From contig JBOHWL010000135.1 of the NCBI GenBank assembly GCA_050736615.1, forward strand, positions 1-8,920: 8,920 bases of DNA, given 5' to 3'. Origin of the DNA: JBOHWJ01 sp050736615 (GTDB taxonomy: Bacteria; Desulfobacterota; Binatia; Binatales; Binataceae). Made by a program: the position numbers and the translations under genes. Positions 5,784 through 8,920 of the stretch are shown here, piece after piece (the stretch's first letter is position 1; each line of letters starts with the position of its first letter). Under the pieces are notes generated by a model. The model was given only the letters and a program-made list of their open reading frames with translations. It was not told the origin of the DNA and ran no database searches.

Positions 5784-6950
5784 ATGGCCGCGAATGAGAC
5801 TATCAATGGCGAGTGCGATCCCAAATTCTCCCGCGTACGCGACGCTTTTGCGGAAAACTTCGCGAGGCGCGGCGAGGTCGGCGCCGCAACTTCTATCGTG
5901 GTCGACGGCCGCCGCGTGGTTGATCTTTGGGCCGGCCATGCCAATCAGGCACGAACCCGTCCCTGGGAGCGCGACACCATCGTCAACATATGGTCAACTA
6001 CCAAGGGGCTTTGCGCGATGTGCGCGCATCGGCTCGCCGATCAGGGCAAGCTCGATCTCGACGCGCCGGTGGCGAAGTACTGGCCCGAATTCGCGCAGGC
6101 CGGCAAGGGCTCGATACCGGTCAGTTATCTGCTGAATCACCAGGCGGGTCTGGCCGCCATCCGCACCCCGCTCAAGCATGAGGAACTCTTCAGTTGGGAG
6201 AAGGTGACGAGCGAACTGGCGCGCCAGGAACCATGGTGGACCCCCGGCACGCGGCACGGCTATCACGCGATTACCTTCGGCTGGCTGGTGGGTGAAGTCG
6301 TTCGCCGCATCAGCGGCAAGAGCCTGGGCACGTATTTTCGTGACGAAATCGCCAATCCACTCGGTGCCGAGGCTTGGATCGGAATCGGACCCGAGTTCGA
6401 TGCTCGCGTCGCCGAAATTATCTATGCGCCCGCGCCGAAGCCCGGAGAAACCAACATTTTCGCCGAGATGATGCAAGACCCAACGTCAGTAAACGCCTTG
6501 GCGATCATGAATCCGCCCACGATGTTCTCCCAGGAAACCACCAACTCGCGGGCTTGGCGCGGCGCGGAAATTCCGGGCGCCAACGGCCATGCCAATGCGC
6601 GAGCGCTCGCCCGCATCTACGGGGCGCTGGCGCGCGGCGGCGAAGTTGACGGGGTGAAGCTATTCGGTGCGCGCGAAATCGAGCGTTGCTATACCGAGCA
6701 ATCGAATGGGCCGGACGCCGTGCTGCCGCTGACAACGCGGATCGGACTGGGCTTTATGCTCTCGCAGCCTGGCACTGAACTCGGCCCGAATCCGCATGCC
6801 TTCGGTCATCCGGGCGCGGGCGGCTCGCTCGGCTTCGCGGATCCCGACGCCAAGGTGGGCTTCGGCTACGTGATGAACCAGATGGGCAATGAGCCGCTGC
6901 TCGATCCACGTCCCGCCGCCATCATCGCGGCAGTCTACGCATCTATGTGA
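5784..6950 (+). CDS. Serine hydrolase of the class C beta-lactamase family (EstB/CubicO-type esterase)
   Basis: The 388-residue protein has the serine beta-lactamase/penicillin-binding fold used by family VIII esterases. The nucleophile motif S-x-x-K is S71-T-T-K74 in NIWSTTKG. The second motif with the catalytic tyrosine is Y160 in HGYHAITFGWLVGEVVRR. The third, KTG-like, position is H342 in FGHPGAGGSLGFADP. Other landmarks are LDLDAPVAKYWPEF, VSYLLNHQAGL and NGHANARALARIYGALARGG. No signal peptide is seen, pointing to a cytoplasmic carboxylesterase or lactonase rather than a secreted beta-lactamase. In this family most members hydrolyse esters; the substrate is unknown. It sits downstream of the amidohydrolase and VOC genes on the same strand, separated by a palindromic repeat that ends at its ribosome binding site. 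The next genes converge on it. Confidence 0.94.
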   Translation: MAANETINGECDPKFSRVRDAFAENFARRGEVGAATSIVVDGRRVVDLWAGHANQARTRPWERDTIVNIWSTTKGLCAMCAHRLADQGKLDLDAPVAKYWPEFAQAGKGSIPVSYLLNHQAGLAAIRTPLKHEELFSWEKVTSELARQEPWWTPGTRHGYHAITFGWLVGEVVRRISGKSLGTYFRDEIANPLGAEAWIGIGPEFDARVAEIIYAPAPKPGETNIFAEMMQDPTSVNALAIMNPPTMFSQETTNSRAWRGAEIPGANGHANARALARIYGALARGGEVDGVKLFGAREIERCYTEQSNGPDAVLPLTTRIGLGFMLSQPGTELGPNPHAFGHPGAGGSLGFADPDAKVGFGYVMNQMGNEPLLDPRPAAIIAAVYASM

Positions 6951-7136
6951 GGCACGGATTGATTTGATTCGCCGCGCAACCCGACGATAACCTGGCTGCC
7001 TTGGGTGCGCCGCTATCGCGTGCGCTTCAGCCCGGGCCGTCGTCCGGCCTTCACGCTTCCAGGTGGTCACGTCCCAGCGCCTTCGTTCCGCTTATGACGG
7101 CAGCGAGGTGACGACTTGCATCGTGCTACCAGTCGC

Positions 7137-7664
7137 TTATACCCCCGATCGAAGAACTAATATGTTTTCGAAGGCAGTCCGCAACCCAAAATTGACAGTA
7201 TCCAGATTTGTTTTCCCCGTGGAGTCAAACCCAACCACGTCGGCCTGGCCGGCGCTGCGATCATAAAGCAGAATCTGACTGCGCCCGTTCCAGATGAAAT
7301 TGCGGCGACCATCAGGCCCCACGAAGTTCTCCAGCCGGGTATTTGGGGTATCCAGGTTTACTTTGCCCGGGGCATCGAAACCGAAAATATCGGCTTGCCC
7401 CGCGGCGCGGTCATAGAGCAGGGTACGCGGTTCACCGGTGGCCGGACCGGGAGGCGCGTAGGCGCAGGCTGCTTGCGAGCCGGGACAATTGGAAACGTGG
7501 TTGGGCTGTACGGCGCTTCGACGATCTGAAATTAAACCGGCCCACAGCAGGAATACTGGGAAGTGCGCCGCAGGCTCCGCGAGGGTCACATTGCCGGCGG
7601 AGACCGCCAAAGAATGCTCAAACGATGGTTGCGGCGCGCGGAAATTCGCGCAGGCATGGCCCAC
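7137..7664 (-). CDS. Hypothetical protein with two 50-residue repeats (possible gene remnant)
   Basis: The open frame encodes up to 175 residues from GTG 7664, but that start overlaps the preceding gene by 47 bases and has no obvious ribosome binding site, so the true start may lie further in. The first 70 residues are low in recognisable features apart from a hydrophobic stretch (FPVFLLWAGL). Residues 82-106 and 132-156 are two copies of LLYDR-AGQAD--GFD--GK-NLDT, 19 of 25 identical and exactly 50 residues apart. This resembles repetitive, probably beta-rich, extracellular proteins that carry many such units. Here there are only about two units and the second stops soon after NLDT. I infer a shortened or decaying member of that type. 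It is the last gene of a minus-strand group and converges with the esterase gene. No function can be named. Confidence 0.5.
   Translation of the reverse strand: MGHACANFRAPQPSFEHSLAVSAGNVTLAEPAAHFPVFLLWAGLISDRRSAVQPNHVSNCPGSQAACAYAPPGPATGEPRTLLYDRAAGQADIFGFDAPGKVNLDTPNTRLENFVGPDGRRNFIWNGRSQILLYDRSAGQADVVGFDSTGKTNLDTVNFGLRTAFENILVLRSGV
7197..7421 (-). repeat. Coding repeat, two 75-base units with 150-base period
   Basis: Units at 7347-7421 and 7197-7271 encode the matching 25-residue segments of the repeat protein (LLYDRAAGQADIFGF and LLYDRSAGQADVVGF). The 150-base period keeps frame and indicates ancient internal duplication rather than recent copying, because many synonymous differences have accumulated. 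Confidence 0.8.
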
Positions 7665-7836
7665 ATAATACCCAATTGCGCCGCAGGTCGGGAACGTGCA
7701 TGAACGCGGCGATGATCTCGTCGGCGTCGCCGCAACGATCGCACACTAACAGTCCGCCACTAGCTAGTGCGCGGGCGGATAAATCCGCAAGCTGATCAGG
7801 GTCCTTCATCAATTGAACTTCGATGTACGCCTTCAT
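7618..7836 (-). CDS. Small protein with paired CxxC motifs (putative zinc-binding)
   Basis: The 72-residue protein starts MKAYIEVQLMKDPDQL and has CDRC (C32, C35) and CGPC (C58, C61) separated by 22 residues, the layout of a zinc ribbon or rubredoxin-like knuckle. The segment between contains ADEIIAAFMHVPDLRRNW. No signal peptide or membrane helix is seen. The start ATG 7836 has a GGGGGG run a few bases upstream; a longer frame to 7944 would add residues overlapping the preceding gene. It lies 73 bases after the membrane-protein gene and overlaps the beginning of the repeat-protein frame, so co-transcription on the minus strand is plausible. I do not recognise a named family. The spacing of the four cysteines and a proper start site are the main evidence that it is real. 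Confidence 0.65.
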   Translation of the reverse strand: MKAYIEVQLMKDPDQLADLSARALASGGLLVCDRCGDADEIIAAFMHVPDLRRNWVLCGPCLREFPRAATIV

Positions 7837-7909
7837 TGTTCCCCCCCGGGCAAAAATGAGTTGGTAAAGCAAATAACTAAAAGGTGATGCTACGCGCGCG
7901 CTCTTTACG

Positions 7910-8353
7910 TTAAGAGCCGATGGTATGGCTCCGCGCGGCGTCACGCTCCGCTCCTAAATTCATGGTGGCGGCTTGTACGCTTTTCCAGCGCGGAGTCAGC
8001 ACCGCCAGCACCACGGCTACGATAAGCAACGCCGGTACATCACCAAGCAGATGACCATAGTTTTCGGGACGTTCGAACGTTTGGAGTGCCATGATCCCGC
8101 CGTGGACGAAGCTCGACCAGACGGTGAACCAGATGAGACTGAGATGCCCCAGCGGATTGCGGGACGCGATAATCAGAAAGACGCCCAGAGTCGCGTATAT
8201 CCCGATGATCATGAATGGGTAGTCCGAGTGACCTGTATGCCATGTCCATCCGGCCGGCCAGATGACCATTAGTGGATAGATTCCAACTATAAAGATGACG
8301 CCGACAACGATCAGCGCCACGCGCAAATATTTCAAATCATCGGTTTCAGCCAT
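7910..8353 (-). CDS. Four-helix integral membrane protein, DUF6632-like
   Basis: The 147-residue protein starts MAETDDLKYLRVALIVVG at ATG 8353, with GGAGA upstream at suitable spacing; a longer TTG start at 8371 is less likely. Four hydrophobic segments are seen: about 9-34 (LRVALIVVGVIFIVGIYPLM), about 44-63 (MIIGIYATLGVFLIIA), about 70-92 (LSLIWFTVWSSFVHGGIMALQ) and about 104-123 (PALLIVAVVLAVLTP). The short polar loops and motifs WPAGWTWHTGHSDYPFMI, YATLGVFLI and SSFVHGGIMA match my memory of the DUF6632 family, small inner-membrane proteins of unknown function. It heads the minus-strand group with the CxxC mini-protein and repeat protein. The ending is Arg/Ser-rich (AERDAARSHTIGS). No catalytic residues are evident. 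Confidence 0.85.
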   Translation of the reverse strand: MAETDDLKYLRVALIVVGVIFIVGIYPLMVIWPAGWTWHTGHSDYPFMIIGIYATLGVFLIIASRNPLGHLSLIWFTVWSSFVHGGIMALQTFERPENYGHLLGDVPALLIVAVVLAVLTPRWKSVQAATMNLGAERDAARSHTIGS

Positions 8354-8371
8354 TAGGGGTCTCCAATCCAA

Positions 8372-8703
8372 GTTCGTTTACTGCGCGTTTCGCGATTTCG
8401 GACGCACAATAGGAATTCACGCGTTCCAAGTAGAATGCCGGAAGTTCATTTGGCCGCCATTCGACCCGAGCGTGCGCGATGCATTGAACATTATCGTGCG
8501 TGCGAACATTCGCTGATTCACGCCGCATTCATCCGATGCCGCAATACATCTCGGATCGATTTCATTCACTCGATTGACCGGCGCTCGCCATTCAATTCCC
8601 CTGTTACTGACACCGGACCTTTAATCACTTGCTCTTTAGCCGAGGTGAATATCTAAAACCATACGAAGCTTTGTGGGCGGACGTATCGTGTCACCGGTGA
8701 TGA
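8372..8703. other. Region without a convincing gene
   Basis: This stretch has lower GC and more mixed third-position use than the flanking genes. A 60-codon minus-strand frame (8346-8528), whose stop overlaps the DUF6632-like start by 8 bases, is the only candidate. It has an ATG but no ribosome binding site and no recognisable motif. A 73-codon plus-strand frame (8435-8656) is equally unconvincing. No tRNA, hairpin terminator or long repeat was found. It probably contains the promoter of the DUF6632-like gene, but no clear -35/-10 pair could be assigned. Confidence 0.4.
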
Positions 8704-8920
8704 CTAGCCGCGGCGCCGCAGCTCCCGCTGTGGAGGCTATCGCGCTCATACCAGCGATTCGTGCTGAATGGCTGCGTACCGGAAGCGCCGAGGACTATCT
8801 GGGCTGAGACTCTCGAGGTCCTCAGCAGTGTCGGCCGCGCCGCTGAATGCGAGCGGCTACTCTCGATCGCGACCGGCACTGTTAGCAGCCATGTACGTGA
8901 CATCATGGATAGTCTAAAGT
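8704..8920 (+). pseudogene. LuxR-type helix-turn-helix fragment, degenerate and cut by window end
   Basis: Reading from just after consecutive TGA codons at 8698-8703, the frame runs open to the edge. Its last 40 codons resemble a LuxR/FixJ DNA-binding domain: TLEVLSSVGRAAECERLLSI then ATGTVSSHVRDIMDSL, where EVL, GTV and SHVRDIM fit helices 1, 3 and 4. Compared with the usual spacing, the interval between EVL and GTV is about three residues short, and the usual scaffold (E-V-L-x(8)-S-N-K-E-I-A) is not intact. There is no ATG or ribosome binding site upstream; the only in-frame starts are weak (GTG 8761). A frameshifted upstream part could exist. I take it as a decayed regulator or the C-terminal part of a disrupted gene. 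Confidence 0.35.

Noticed and set aside
7035..7049. GGCCG/CGGCC hairpin between the converging esterase and repeat-protein genes as a bidirectional terminator
   Set aside because: The stem is only 5 bp and no T-run follows on either strand, so it is indistinguishable from chance in GC-rich sequence.
8346..8528. 60-codon minus-strand frame overlapping the start of the DUF6632-like gene by 8 bases
   Set aside because: The overlap is suggestive of an operon, but there is no ribosome binding site, no motif, and third-position use is unlike the confident genes.
8698..8703. In-frame TGA TGA before the LuxR-like segment as possible selenocysteine codons, prompted by selA nearby
   Set aside because: Two consecutive TGA codons, no SECIS-like hairpin immediately downstream, and no conserved protein upstream in this frame.

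Overview
This 8.9 kb, GC-rich bacterial window looks chromosomal and ordinary in gene density. It has two housekeeping genes (a riboflavin-synthesis gene and selA), a run of three catabolic-type enzymes on the + strand, and a less conserved block of small genes and fragments on the right. No transposase, phage gene, CRISPR array, rRNA or tRNA was seen. The gene set (selA, a RibB with a degenerate RibA half, amidohydrolase, VOC and class-C-beta-lactamase-like enzymes, GTCATTCCGAGCG-type interspersed repeats) suggests an uncultured, metabolically versatile soil or groundwater bacterium, perhaps of the former Deltaproteobacteria (for example Binatota-like). That taxonomic guess is from general familiarity, not a search.

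Layout. 1-328 (-): N-terminus of a DsbD/CcdA-like membrane protein cut by the window edge. 601-1776 (-): ribB with a C-terminal GTP cyclohydrolase II-like domain that has lost its zinc ligands. 1945-3402 (+): selA, divergent from ribB, with a TATAAT box placed so that the mRNA may be leaderless. 3582-4697 (+): amidohydrolase. 5022-5468 (+): VOC protein. 5784-6950 (+): serine hydrolase/esterase of the class C beta-lactamase family. The VOC gene is flanked by two related palindromic repeat elements (4763-4882 and 5626-5768) that look like non-autonomous MITE/REP-type repeats. 7137-7664, 7618-7836 and 7910-8353 (all -): a truncated-looking protein with a 50-residue repeat, a 72-residue CxxC/CxxC mini-protein, and a four-helix membrane protein (DUF6632-like). 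8372-8703 shows no convincing gene. 8704-8920 (+) encodes a degenerate LuxR-type helix-turn-helix running off the window.

How the parts fit together. ribB supplies 3,4-dihydroxy-2-butanone 4-phosphate for riboflavin, and selA makes Sec-tRNA(Sec). No selB, selC or obvious selenoprotein is present, so the rest of the selenium pathway must be elsewhere. The amidohydrolase, VOC and esterase-like genes each have their own strong Shine-Dalgarno site and are separated by roughly 315-325 bp containing repeats. They are co-oriented but probably not one tight operon. A shared role in breaking down an organic substrate is plausible but unproven. I did not find a clear novel system. The points most worth checking are the double histidine replacement in RibB, the paired repeats around the VOC gene, and the small-gene block at 7137-8353.
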